Source: Oscillospiraceae bacterium (lineage in GTDB: Bacteria; Bacillota; Clostridia; Oscillospirales; Oscillospiraceae). From it: a stretch of 17,304 nt of DNA. Under the pieces are notes generated by a model. That model was not told where the DNA came from, searched no databases, and saw only the letters and a list, made by a program, of their open reading frames with translations. Position numbers and translations under genes: made by a program. Location of the stretch: the NCBI GenBank assembly GCA_902802215.1, contig CADCLH010000001.1, forward strand, positions 1 to 17,304, in the 5' to 3' direction. The first letter of the stretch is position 1. Each line of letters begins with the position of its first letter. Positions 1-5,518 of this stretch are shown here, one piece after another.

Positions 1-1
1 C

Positions 2-613
2 ATGGACAAAATCGCGGAGTGGGCCGCAGAGCTGCAAAGTCTGGCGCAGGCCGGACTGTATTACGCGGAGGATGTTTTCGACCGGGAGCGCTTTGAGCGC
101 GTGCGTCAGATCGCGGCGGAGATGATGGCGGAGAGGACCGGCCTTCCGCTCGGGAAGGTCACGGAGCTGTTCTGCGCCGATTCCGGCTACCAGACGCCGA
201 AGGTCGACACGCGGGCGGCGGTTTTCCGGGACGGCAAGATCCTGCTGGTGCAGGAGCGCAACGGCAGATGGGCGCTGCCGGGCGGCTGGTGCGAATTCAA
301 TCTCACGCCGGCGGAGAACGCGGTCAAGGAGGCGCGCGAGGAGGCGGGACTGGACGTCGCCGTCAAAAGCCTGATCGCGGTGCAGGACCGGGACCGGCAC
401 AACCGGCCGCCCTATCCCTTCCACATCGTGAAGATCTTCTTCCTCTGCGAGGAGCGCGGCGGCGCATTCCGGGAAAACAGCGAGACGCTCGCCAGCGGCT
501 TCTTCCCGCGCGAAGAGCTGCCCCCGCTCGCCGCGGAGAAATGCTGCGCCGAACAGGTCCTCCTGTGCTTCGACGCCCGCGAGGCGGAGAACTGGCGCGT
601 CGTGTTCGATTGA
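2..613 (+). CDS. Nudix hydrolase with N-terminal Nudix_N_2-type domain (YjhB-like)
   Basis: A 203-residue Nudix hydrolase, probably cleaving a nucleoside diphosphate linked to another moiety (ADP-ribose-type or NADH-type substrate); the exact substrate cannot be read from sequence. Residues 1-60 form the helical N-terminal extension seen in YjhB-like Nudix proteins (EWAAELQSLAQAGLYY, then ERFERVRQIAAEMMA). The Nudix fold follows from about residue 68. The Nudix box spans residues 94-117 (LPGGWCEFN to EEAGL). It departs from GX5EX7REUXEEXGU: the first Glu is Leu and the Arg is Lys. I recall this as typical of the GGWCDVN...VKEVKEEAGL subfamily rather than a sign of decay. The start at base 2 fits the family N terminus, so the gene looks complete, although its ribosome binding site lies outside the window. 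No terminator is visible after the stop. Confidence 0.88.
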   Translation: MDKIAEWAAELQSLAQAGLYYAEDVFDRERFERVRQIAAEMMAERTGLPLGKVTELFCADSGYQTPKVDTRAAVFRDGKILLVQERNGRWALPGGWCEFNLTPAENAVKEAREEAGLDVAVKSLIAVQDRDRHNRPPYPFHIVKIFFLCEERGGAFRENSETLASGFFPREELPPLAAEKCCAEQVLLCFDAREAENWRVVFD

Positions 614-635
614 TCGTCGGCTTCACACAAAGAGC

Positions 636-664
636 TTGTTTTTTTGACGGGCTTCCCGTATAAT
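636..664 (+). promoter_or_regulatory. Sigma-A-type promoter for the VanW-family gene
   Basis: TTGTTT at 636-641 and a consensus TATAAT at 659-664 are separated by 17 bases. They lie 26 bases upstream of the VanW-family start codon. A strong AAGGAGG ribosome binding site sits at 678-684, so transcription would begin near 671 with a very short leader. Confidence 0.75.
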
Positions 665-690
665 ATATAGCGTTTTTAAGGAGGCGGGGT

Positions 691-2301
691 ATGAAGAAGG
701 TTTTGAAAGTCATCTTTACCATCCTGCTCGTGCTGCTCGTTCTGGCGGTCCTGCTCGGCGGGGCGGCCATGTTCGCCGGGCATGCGATCACCGAGGGAAA
801 GACCAATATCAAATATGTCTATGTGGGAGAGACCAACGTCAGCGGACTGACGCGCGAGGAGACCGAAAAGCTGCTGATCGAACAGGGCTGGAAGGACCGC
901 GCGGAAACCCCGCTGACCGTCAGCACCCTGCGGGGCGTGAGCTTCACGGTCGACCCCGTACGCTCCGGCATCGTGACGACCATCGACAGCGCCGTGAAAG
1001 GCGCCTACGCGGTCGGCCATGACAGGGACATGATCTCAAACCTCGTCACGGCGGTGAAGGCCTTCCTGAACCCCGTGAACGTGGGCGAGGGCGGAGAGCC
1101 CGATCTTGCGTATCTCGACGCGCTCATCGAGGACTGCCAGAAGCAGATCGACGCGACGCTGGGCGCGGAGGAATACAGTGTCGACTCCCACGCGGCGGAG
1201 CTGACGGTCACCAAGGGCAAGGACCAGCTCAGGCTCGACCGCGAGGCGCTGCGCAGCGAGATCATCAAGGCCATCGAGGAGGGAAAGGCGGAGCTCTCCT
1301 TTGCGCAGATCACCGCCGAGCCCGTCATGCCGGACTTTGAGGCGATCCACAAGGAGCTGGAGCGGGAACCCGCCGACGCTTACTACTCCGACGACGGCAG
1401 GTTTGAGGTCACCGACGAGATCGTCGGCTGCAAGTTCAACGTCGCCAAGGCCGAGGCGCTCTGGAACGCGGCGAAGCCCGGCGAGGACGTCAAGGTCCCG
1501 CTGGACATCACCTGGCCCGCCGTCACCGGCGAACAGCTCCGCGGGCAGCTCTACCACGACCTGCTCGGCGCCTGCATGACCAAGTTCCCCAACTCCGGCG
1601 AGAACCGGCGCAGCAACCTCAAGCTCTGCGCGTCCAGGATCAACGAACATATCCTCTATCCCGGAGACGTCTTCTCCTACAACGAGGTCGTCGGCGAACG
1701 CACGGAGGAGGGCGGCTTCCTGCCCGCGCCCGCCTATGTCAACGGCGACGTCAAGGATGAGATCGGCGGCGGCGCCTGCCAGATCTCCAGCACGCTCTAC
1801 GCCTCCACGCTCTTTGCCTTCCTGGAGCCGGTCGACCGCACCTGCCACGTCTTCCCGGTCAACTACATGCAGCCGGGCACCGACGCCACGGTCACCATCC
1901 CCAAAGAGGGAAAATCCATCGACTTCAAGTTCCGCAACAACAAGAGCTACCCCATTATGATCAAGACCTTCTTCAACAACGAGGAGAGCACCATCACGAT
2001 CGAGATCTGGGGCACGCTCGAGGAGAGCGACTACATGCCCGTGGAGTTCGACAACTCCTACTCCTGGCAGTTCGACTACGACCGGTTCGTCGACCCCGCC
2101 TACCCCGACCGCACAGGCTATACCATCAAGCTCAAGACCGATTTCATGGGCGGCTTTGAGGACGAATTCTCCTCCGGCTACCGCTGCCTGACGCACCGGC
2201 TGGTGATCGATCCGGACGGAAACACCGTCGACGATGTGATCGTCAACCAGAAGCTCTCCAACGGAAACTACGCGCTCGACACCTATTACGAGCATCCGTA
2301 A
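691..2301 (+). CDS. VanW family protein (membrane-anchored, peptidoglycan-binding-like region plus VanW domain)
   Basis: A 536-residue envelope protein of unknown biochemical role. The VanW family is named after an accessory gene of glycopeptide-resistance clusters, but chromosomal clostridial members like this one are common and do not imply vancomycin resistance. Residues 5-30 are a signal anchor (KVIFTILLVLLVLAVLLGG). Residues about 40-280 look like the PG_binding_4-type repeats usual in this architecture (VYVGETNVSGLTREETEKLL, and FEVTDEIVGCKFNVAKAEAL). The VanW domain covers about 305-440, with SRINEHILYPGDVFSYNEVVG and the hallmark GGGACQISSTLY at 359-370. The C-terminal hundred residues are acidic and tyrosine-rich, and I see no G5 domain there. 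The gene has its own promoter and an AAGGAGG site and ends at a strong terminator, so it is probably monocistronic. Confidence 0.9.
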   Translation: MKKVLKVIFTILLVLLVLAVLLGGAAMFAGHAITEGKTNIKYVYVGETNVSGLTREETEKLLIEQGWKDRAETPLTVSTLRGVSFTVDPVRSGIVTTIDSAVKGAYAVGHDRDMISNLVTAVKAFLNPVNVGEGGEPDLAYLDALIEDCQKQIDATLGAEEYSVDSHAAELTVTKGKDQLRLDREALRSEIIKAIEEGKAELSFAQITAEPVMPDFEAIHKELEREPADAYYSDDGRFEVTDEIVGCKFNVAKAEALWNAAKPGEDVKVPLDITWPAVTGEQLRGQLYHDLLGACMTKFPNSGENRRSNLKLCASRINEHILYPGDVFSYNEVVGERTEEGGFLPAPAYVNGDVKDEIGGGACQISSTLYASTLFAFLEPVDRTCHVFPVNYMQPGTDATVTIPKEGKSIDFKFRNNKSYPIMIKTFFNNEESTITIEIWGTLEESDYMPVEFDNSYSWQFDYDRFVDPAYPDRTGYTIKLKTDFMGGFEDEFSSGYRCLTHRLVIDPDGNTVDDVIVNQKLSNGNYALDTYYEHP

Positions 2302-2309
2302 GAAGCATG

Positions 2310-2351
2310 AACGACAAAACCGCTCCCCGACAGAGGAGCGGTTTTGTCGTT
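2310..2351. terminator. Bidirectional intrinsic terminator between VanW gene and ogt-like gene
   Basis: A perfect 17-bp inverted repeat (left arm 2310-2326, right arm 2335-2351, 8-base loop) has a GC core ACCGCTCC/GGAGCGGT and runs of A and T at its outer ends. It therefore works in either direction. It begins 8 bases after the VanW stop codon, and its right arm overlaps the TAA stop (2350-2352) of the convergent gene, so it should serve both transcripts. Confidence 0.9.
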
Positions 2352-2850
2352 ACAGGAGGACGCCCTGCTCGAGCCGAAGCAGGAGACGCTTGCGCTCCAG
2401 CCCGCCCGCGTAGCCCGTCAGCGCGCCGTTAAAGCCCACGACCCGGTGGCAGGGGATGAGCAGGGAGATCGGGTTATGGCCGACCGCGCCGCCGACCGCG
2501 CGGGCGGAAACGCGCCCGGCTCCGGCCTGCGTTTCCAGCCGGGCCGCCAGCTCGCCATAGCTCACGGTCTGCCCGTAGGGGATGCGCAGGAGCTCTTTCC
2601 AGACCGCGAGCCGAAAGGGCGTTCCCTCCGGGCGAAGCGGCGGAACAAGACCCGGATCGCGGCCGGAGAAATAGACGCGCAGCCAGTCCGCGGTCTGCGC
2701 GAAGACCGGCAGAGAGTCCGGGCAGCACGGTTCCGGGAGCGCGTCCGGGAAATACCGCTGCCCGACAAAGCGGAGGGAGGTCAGGGCAAGAGCGTCCCCG
2801 GTGAGAACAACGGGGCCGAGCGGGGTTTCGAGGCGGCAGGATCGTTCCAT
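2350..2850 (-). CDS. ogt: Methylated-DNA--[protein]-cysteine S-methyltransferase
   Basis: A 166-residue suicide DNA repair protein that moves the methyl group of O6-methylguanine (and O4-methylthymine) to its own cysteine. The C-terminal active-site segment contains IPCHRVVG with acceptor Cys134, preceded by the helix-turn-helix region IPYGQTVSYGELAARL (about 90-105) and VGGAVGHNP (119-127). The N-terminal domain (1-75) is weakly conserved, as is usual. Length matches the short Ogt/MGMT family, with no Ada N-terminal regulatory domain. The start is supported by AAGGAGT about 8 bases upstream on the minus strand. The region upstream of the start (2851-2949) consists mainly of a hairpin repeat array, and I could not identify a clear promoter. 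The symbol ogt is by family; a yqgG/adaB-type name would be equally fair. Confidence 0.92.
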   Translation of the reverse strand: MERSCRLETPLGPVVLTGDALALTSLRFVGQRYFPDALPEPCCPDSLPVFAQTADWLRVYFSGRDPGLVPPLRPEGTPFRLAVWKELLRIPYGQTVSYGELAARLETQAGAGRVSARAVGGAVGHNPISLLIPCHRVVGFNGALTGYAGGLERKRLLLRLEQGVLL

Positions 2851-2868
2851 GAGAGTGACTCCTTACAA

Positions 2869-2947
2869 GCTGCGCGCAGCGCAATTTCACGCGGCGGCAG
2901 CCGAATATCACTGCGAAGCAATTTCACTCGCCGAAGGCGAATATCAT
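2869..2947. repeat. Array of four small hairpins alternating with AATTTCAC / AATATCAC linkers
   Basis: Four short palindromes are GCTGCGCGCAGC (2869-2880), CGGC-GGCA-GCCG (2892-2903), TGC-GAA-GCA (2912-2920) and TCGCC-GAA-GGCGA (2928-2940). Each is followed by an eight-base linker: AATTTCAC at 2883, AATATCAC at 2904, AATTTCAC at 2920 and AATATCAT at 2940. Linkers repeat with a period of 16-21 bases and alternate strictly between the T and A versions. The stems change while the linkers are kept. The array lies between the ssrA terminator and ogt. From memory, similar modular hairpin strings occur between genes in gut Clostridia. Confidence 0.7.
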
Positions 2948-2949
2948 GG

Positions 2950-2979
2950 AAAAAGCCGTTCCTTTCGGGACGGCTTTTT
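2950..2979 (-). terminator. Intrinsic terminator of ssrA
   Basis: On the minus strand AAAAAGCCGT is paired with ACGGCTTTTT (arms 2970-2979 and 2950-2959), with further pairs inside and a small loop. The stem ends in a T run just 4 bases past the CCA end of tmRNA, as expected for ssrA. Confidence 0.88.
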
Positions 2980-2982
2980 CTG

Positions 2983-3331
2983 TGGTGGAGGTGGGGGGAG
3001 TTGAACCCCCGTCCGAAAGCGCTTTGACAGAAACTTCTCCGGGCGCAGACGGTTCTTTGCATTCCCTCACCCGAGCGGGAGCCGTCACCCTCGGGGGCTT
3101 GGTAGCTTCATGATTCATGGTGCGCTCAAAGCTTCGCGCACGCACGTGCACCACTTGTCGACGCTCCGTCCCGGGCCGTGGTCCTCCCGGGCGGAACGCT
3201 CACCGCTTAAGCAGCGAGAAGAACTCTATCGTTGTTGTTCTTTAATTTATAAAGACGCCCATTTTATGGATGCTGGGCGCATCCGCCCGCTATTCCTGCC
3301 TCCACACCCCCGTCGAAACCGTTACACCCCC
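2983..3331 (-). ncRNA. ssrA: Transfer-messenger RNA (tmRNA)
   Basis: tmRNA rescues stalled ribosomes by acting first as an alanyl-tRNA mimic and then as a short mRNA that adds a degradation tag. On the minus strand the 5' end reads GGGGGTGTAACGGTTTCGAC, the conserved bacterial tmRNA start. The 3' end has the T arm GGGGGTTCAACTCCCCC and an encoded CCA at 2985-2983. The acceptor stem GGGGGTG (3331-3325) pairs with CACCTCC with one G-T wobble. The tag frame reads K-N-N-N-D-R-V-L-L-A-A with stop TAA at 3209-3207, and may begin one codon earlier with Leu. Resume-codon placement is uncertain because no GCA/GCC codon is present. The 349-nt length is normal for one-piece tmRNA. The gene lies downstream of smpB and the cyclophilin on the same strand; I see no clear sigma-A promoter directly upstream. 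Confidence 0.95.
3207..3245 (-). other. tmRNA tag-peptide reading frame
   Basis: On the minus strand this stretch reads (L)KNNNDRVLLAA followed by TAA. The terminal LAA is the feature read by ClpXP-type proteases. The residue before it is Leu and the one before that Val, so the tag ends VLLAA rather than the more frequent ALAA. The first translated codon is uncertain: either TTA (3245-3243) or AAG (3242-3240). Confidence 0.8.
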
Positions 3332-3366
3332 CTGCGTCAGACGAAGCCGATTCCATTTCGCTTCCG

Positions 3367-3388
3367 CGGTTTCCGAAAGAGCCGCGAA
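3367..3388. repeat. Small hairpin upstream of ssrA
   Basis: CGCGG and CCGCG flank a spacer of about 12 bases in the non-coding strip between ssrA and the cyclophilin gene. It lies where an ssrA promoter would be expected, but I cannot assign it a role. Confidence 0.35.
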
Positions 3389-3419
3389 AGCTCCATATCC
3401 ATCGGCTCCGTCTTCCTTT

Positions 3420-3448
3420 CCGATCCGAAGCGCAGGGCTTCGGATCGG
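3420..3448. repeat. 12-bp perfect palindrome (stem-loop)
   Basis: CCGATCCGAAGC (3420-3431) and its exact complement GCTTCGGATCGG (3437-3448) are separated by the five bases GCAGG. There is no T run, so it is not an ordinary terminator. It is followed directly by TGGAGAACGATAG, which recurs in slightly changed form at 3509-3521, suggesting a diverged repeat family. Confidence 0.75.
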
Positions 3449-3521
3449 TGGAGAACGATAGCTCTTGGCTTCCTCTCAAACCCGGACCCGCTTCGCTGGG
3501 CTCTGAGTTGGGGAACGATAG
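3431..3521. repeat. Diverged direct repeat of about 30 bp with a 60-bp period
   Basis: CGCAGGGCTTC...GGTGGAGAACGATAG (3431-3461) resembles CGCTGGGCTCT...GTTGGGGAACGATAG (3491-3521). GAACGATAG is identical in both, at 3453-3461 and 3513-3521. The copies differ by substitutions and small gaps. The role is unknown; it looks like an extragenic repeat. Confidence 0.55.
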
Positions 3522-3566
3522 AGACGGATTGCCGCGCCAACGCTGCGGCGCTGGCTCGCAATGACG
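3521..3566. repeat. GTCATTGCGAG...GCAATCC-type extragenic palindromic repeat
   Basis: On the minus strand this reads CGTCATTGCGAGCCAGCG through GCGGCAATCCGTC. It matches the widespread bacterial repeat in which CATTGCGAG and GCAATCC flank a variable GC-rich hairpin; here the inner stem is GCCAACGC against GCGCTGGC with one mismatch and a TGCG loop. It starts 12 bases after the cyclophilin stop codon on that strand, where it could act as an mRNA 3'-end structure. Confidence 0.7.
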
Positions 3567-3577
3567 TGCGGCGCAGC

Positions 3578-4096
3578 TTACTCCTTGACCGGGTCGGGGT
3601 AGTCGACGCCGAAGGTCTCGACCGTGACCTTCTTCATGACCTGGGGGATGCGCGGCTTGTCGTTGTAATCCGTGCGCACCGAGCAGATCCTGTCCACAAC
3701 CTCGATGCCCTCGATCACCTTGCCGAAGGCCGCATACTGCCCGTCCAGATGGGGAGAATCCTCGTGCATGATGAAAAACTGGCTGCCCGCGCTGTTCGGC
3801 GCCATCGTGCGCGCCATCGACAGCACGCCGCGCTCGTGCAGCAGGGGATTCTTGAAGCCGTTGGCCGTAAACTCGCCCCGGATGCAGTAGCCCGGACCGC
3901 CCACGCCGACGCCCTTGGGATCGCCGCCCTGGATCATGAAGCCGGGAATCACGCGGTGGAAAATCACCCCGTCGTAAAAGCCCTTCTTCACCAGAGAGAT
4001 GAAGTTGTTGACCGTGTTCGGCGCGATCTCGGGGTAGAGCTCCGCCTTCATCACACCGCCGTCTTCCATTTCAATCGTAACAATGGGATTGCTCAT
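3578..4096 (-). CDS. Peptidyl-prolyl cis-trans isomerase, cyclophilin type
   Basis: A 172-residue single-domain cyclophilin that isomerises X-Pro peptide bonds; with no signal peptide it should be cytoplasmic. FHRVIPGFMIQGGDP (46-60) carries the catalytic Arg48 with Phe53 and Gln56. SAGSQFFI (102-109) and HLDGQYAAFGKV (116-127) complete the pocket. The Trp that binds cyclosporin in human CypA is His here, as in many bacterial members. The open frame extends further upstream, but MSNPIVTIEM at 4096 is chosen because it has a GAGAGG site on the minus strand and matches the family N terminus. It overlaps the smpB stop by 4 nt (ATGA), which implies translational coupling. Its position between smpB and ssrA suggests an operon by location, not a demonstrated role in trans-translation. 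Confidence 0.93.
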   Translation of the reverse strand: MSNPIVTIEMEDGGVMKAELYPEIAPNTVNNFISLVKKGFYDGVIFHRVIPGFMIQGGDPKGVGVGGPGYCIRGEFTANGFKNPLLHERGVLSMARTMAPNSAGSQFFIMHEDSPHLDGQYAAFGKVIEGIEVVDRICSVRTDYNDKPRIPQVMKKVTVETFGVDYPDPVKE

Positions 4097-4563
4097 GCCG
4101 TATTCCTCTCTTTCAACGCGCGCTCCATGTCGCGCTTTGATTCGCGTTCCGCCGCGCTGTCGCGCTTGTCGTGCAGCTTCTTGCCCTTGCACAGCCCGAG
4201 CTCCACCTTCACGCGGCTGTCCTTGAAGTACAGGCTCAGCGGGATCAGCGCCACGCCCTCCTGCATCACGCGGGCCTGGAGCTTCAGAATCTCCCGCTTG
4301 TGCATCAGAAGCCGCTTCGGACGCATCGGGTCCTTGTTGAAAATGTTGCCGTGCTCGTAAGGACTGATGTGCAGACCGCGCGCAAACAGCTCCCCGTCCT
4401 TGACCGTGCAGAACGAATCCTTCAGATTCACCTGCCCGGCGCGGATGGATTTGACCTCGGTCCCGAAAAGCTCCACGCCCGCTTCAAAGCGCTCGAGCAC
4501 AAAGTATTCATGAAAGGCCTTGCGGTTCTTCGCGATCTCTTTGATCCCGGTCTGCCTGGGCAT
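4093..4563 (-). CDS. smpB: SsrA-binding protein SmpB
   Basis: A 156-residue RNA-binding protein that holds the tRNA-like part of tmRNA and brings it to the decoding centre of stalled ribosomes. The family core is clear: NRKAFHEYFVLERFEAGVEL, GTEVKSIRAGQVNLKDSF, then HISPYEHGN, and a basic C-terminal tail (CKGKKLHDKRD...ESKRDMERALK) that enters the mRNA channel. The start MPRQTGIKEIAKN at 4563 is supported by GAGAGGAG about 7 bases upstream; a longer frame upstream lacks family similarity. It overlaps the cyclophilin start by 4 nt. A TATACT -10 box on the minus strand at 4616-4611 probably drives it. The nearby ssrA gene on the same strand is the expected partner arrangement in Firmicutes. Confidence 0.96.
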   Translation of the reverse strand: MPRQTGIKEIAKNRKAFHEYFVLERFEAGVELFGTEVKSIRAGQVNLKDSFCTVKDGELFARGLHISPYEHGNIFNKDPMRPKRLLMHKREILKLQARVMQEGVALIPLSLYFKDSRVKVELGLCKGKKLHDKRDSAAERESKRDMERALKERNTA

Positions 4564-4588
4564 GCGCGCTTCTCCTCTCCCGATGGTC

Positions 4589-4604
4589 CGCCGCCTTCGC
4601 GGCG
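4589..4604 (-). promoter_or_regulatory. Hairpin at the predicted 5' end of the smpB transcript
   Basis: CGCCGC (4589-4594) and GCGGCG (4599-4604) form a perfect 6-bp stem with a four-base loop (GAAG in the RNA). The predicted transcription start, 7 or so bases past the -10 box, falls at the top of this stem. It could stabilise the mRNA 5' end; this is inference. Confidence 0.45.
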
Positions 4605-4610
4605 TAAAAC

Positions 4611-4639
4611 AGTATATCACAGCCGGACGCGGAAGAAAA
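4611..4639 (-). promoter_or_regulatory. Sigma-A-type promoter for smpB
   Basis: On the minus strand a TATACT -10 box (4616-4611) is preceded 17 bases upstream by TTTTCT (4639-4634), a weak -35. The stretch upstream is A/T-rich. It sits about 48 bases from the smpB start codon. Confidence 0.55.
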
Positions 4640-4779
4640 GAAATTTTTGTAAACGCTGCGCCGGTCTGGACGTTTCCGGATTGTCAGAAAACGACATCGA
4701 ATAGATAATTGTGTGAAACATAATATACAGAAATAACCCGGATTCCGGGAATTTTTTTCAGTTTTTTTCACAAAAAAGC

Positions 4780-4808
4780 TGGAAATGGCAAAAAGGATGT
4801 GCTATACT
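4780..4808 (+). promoter_or_regulatory. Extended -10 promoter for the ADP-ribose pyrophosphatase gene
   Basis: TGGAAA at 4780-4785, a 17-base spacer, and TATACT at 4803-4808 preceded by TGC (extended -10). The upstream DNA is A/T-rich with T and A runs at 4751-4776, resembling an UP element. The leader is about 65 bases and includes a small GCCC-GAGA-GGGC hairpin (4853-4864) just before the ribosome binding site. Confidence 0.75.
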
Positions 4809-4878
4809 GACAATGCGCGTTATGTAAATCTTTTTCTGTTAATCAGACCGGCGCCCGAGAGGGCAGGAGGGCAGAGCC

Positions 4879-5430
4879 ATGGAGCTGCTGGAGAAAACCC
4901 TCGACAGCGAGGAAAAATACCGGGGCGTGATCGTGACGGTCACGCTCGATCACGCTCAGCTCTGTGACGGGCGGACGGTCCTGCGCGAGGTCGTGCACCA
5001 CTCCGGCGGCGTGTCGGTGCTCCCGGTCGACGACGAGGGGTACTGCTATATGGTGCGGCAGTTCCGCTACCCCGCGGGGGAGACGATGCTGGAGATCCCC
5101 GCCGGCAAACGCGAAAAGGGCGAGGAGCCCATCAAATGCGCGGTGCGGGAGCTGTCGGAGGAGACCGGCTTCACCGCCGACAGGCTCGTTGATCTGGGAC
5201 ACTTCTACGCGACGCCCGGCTATTGCAGCGAGGTCATCCACGTCTTTCTGGCGACCGGCCTGCATCCCGGGAAAAGCCACCCCGACGACGGGGAGTTCCT
5301 CAACGTGGAGAAGATCCACCTCGACAGGCTGACGGACATGGCCATGCGCGGCGAGCTGATCGACGCCAAGTCCGTCATCGCCGTTCTGAAGGCAGGGCGT
5401 TTCCTCGAAGCGGAGGGCAGAAAAAACTAA
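4879..5430 (+). CDS. nudF: Nudix hydrolase, ADP-ribose pyrophosphatase type
   Basis: A 183-residue Nudix enzyme that should hydrolyse ADP-ribose to AMP and ribose-5-phosphate, limiting non-enzymatic ADP-ribosylation. The Nudix box at residues 76-98 (GKREKGEEPIKCAVRELSEETGF) fits GX5EX7REUXEEXGU exactly. The NudF-specific surroundings are present: RQFRYPAGETMLEIPAG upstream and the FYATPGYCSEVIHVFLA segment downstream, which in this subfamily contributes substrate binding and the catalytic loop. The ATG at 4879 follows an AGGAGG site (4865-4870). It has its own extended -10 promoter, and another promoter follows before murA, so it is probably a single-gene unit. A wider sugar-nucleotide substrate range cannot be excluded. 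Confidence 0.92.
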   Translation: MELLEKTLDSEEKYRGVIVTVTLDHAQLCDGRTVLREVVHHSGGVSVLPVDDEGYCYMVRQFRYPAGETMLEIPAGKREKGEEPIKCAVRELSEETGFTADRLVDLGHFYATPGYCSEVIHVFLATGLHPGKSHPDDGEFLNVEKIHLDRLTDMAMRGELIDAKSVIAVLKAGRFLEAEGRKN

Positions 5431-5433
5431 AGC

Positions 5434-5462
5434 TTGCCTTTATACACAAGATATGGTATTAT
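5434..5462 (+). promoter_or_regulatory. Sigma-A-type promoter for the murA operon
   Basis: TTGCCT at 5434-5439, a 17-base spacer, and TATTAT at 5457-5462 preceded by TGG (extended -10). It begins four bases after the upstream stop codon and gives a leader of roughly 50 bases. Confidence 0.7.
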
Positions 5463-5473
5463 TTAAAATCGGC

Positions 5474-5490
5474 GGGCCATAATCTGGCCC
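5474..5490 (+). promoter_or_regulatory. Small hairpin in the murA leader
   Basis: GGGCCA (5474-5479) and TGGCCC (5485-5490) form a 6-bp stem with a TAATC loop, close to the predicted transcription start. A second weak stem, CCCG/CGGG, sits at about 5493-5506 and partly overlaps the GGGAAGG ribosome binding site. There is no T run, so it is not a terminator. Confidence 0.4.
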
Positions 5491-5518
5491 AACCCGATTA
5501 CACGGGAAGGTGTAAAGC

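Noticed and set aside
1036..2295. A 419-residue minus-strand frame opposite the VanW gene
   Set aside because: Low-complexity Val/Asp/Gly/His composition, no family resemblance, no ribosome binding site, and fully opposite a gene with clear motifs.
691..2301. A vancomycin resistance cluster
   Set aside because: Only a VanW-family protein is present. There are no vanH, vanA/B ligase, vanX, vanR or vanS genes nearby, and chromosomal VanW proteins are common in Clostridia.
2869..2947. A CRISPR array
   Set aside because: Repeat spacing is 16-21 bases and the variable parts are palindromes rather than spacers. No cas genes are nearby.
3110..4360. A 416-residue plus-strand frame across ssrA, cyclophilin and smpB
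   Set aside because: It runs antisense to tmRNA and two conserved genes and shows no domain of its own.
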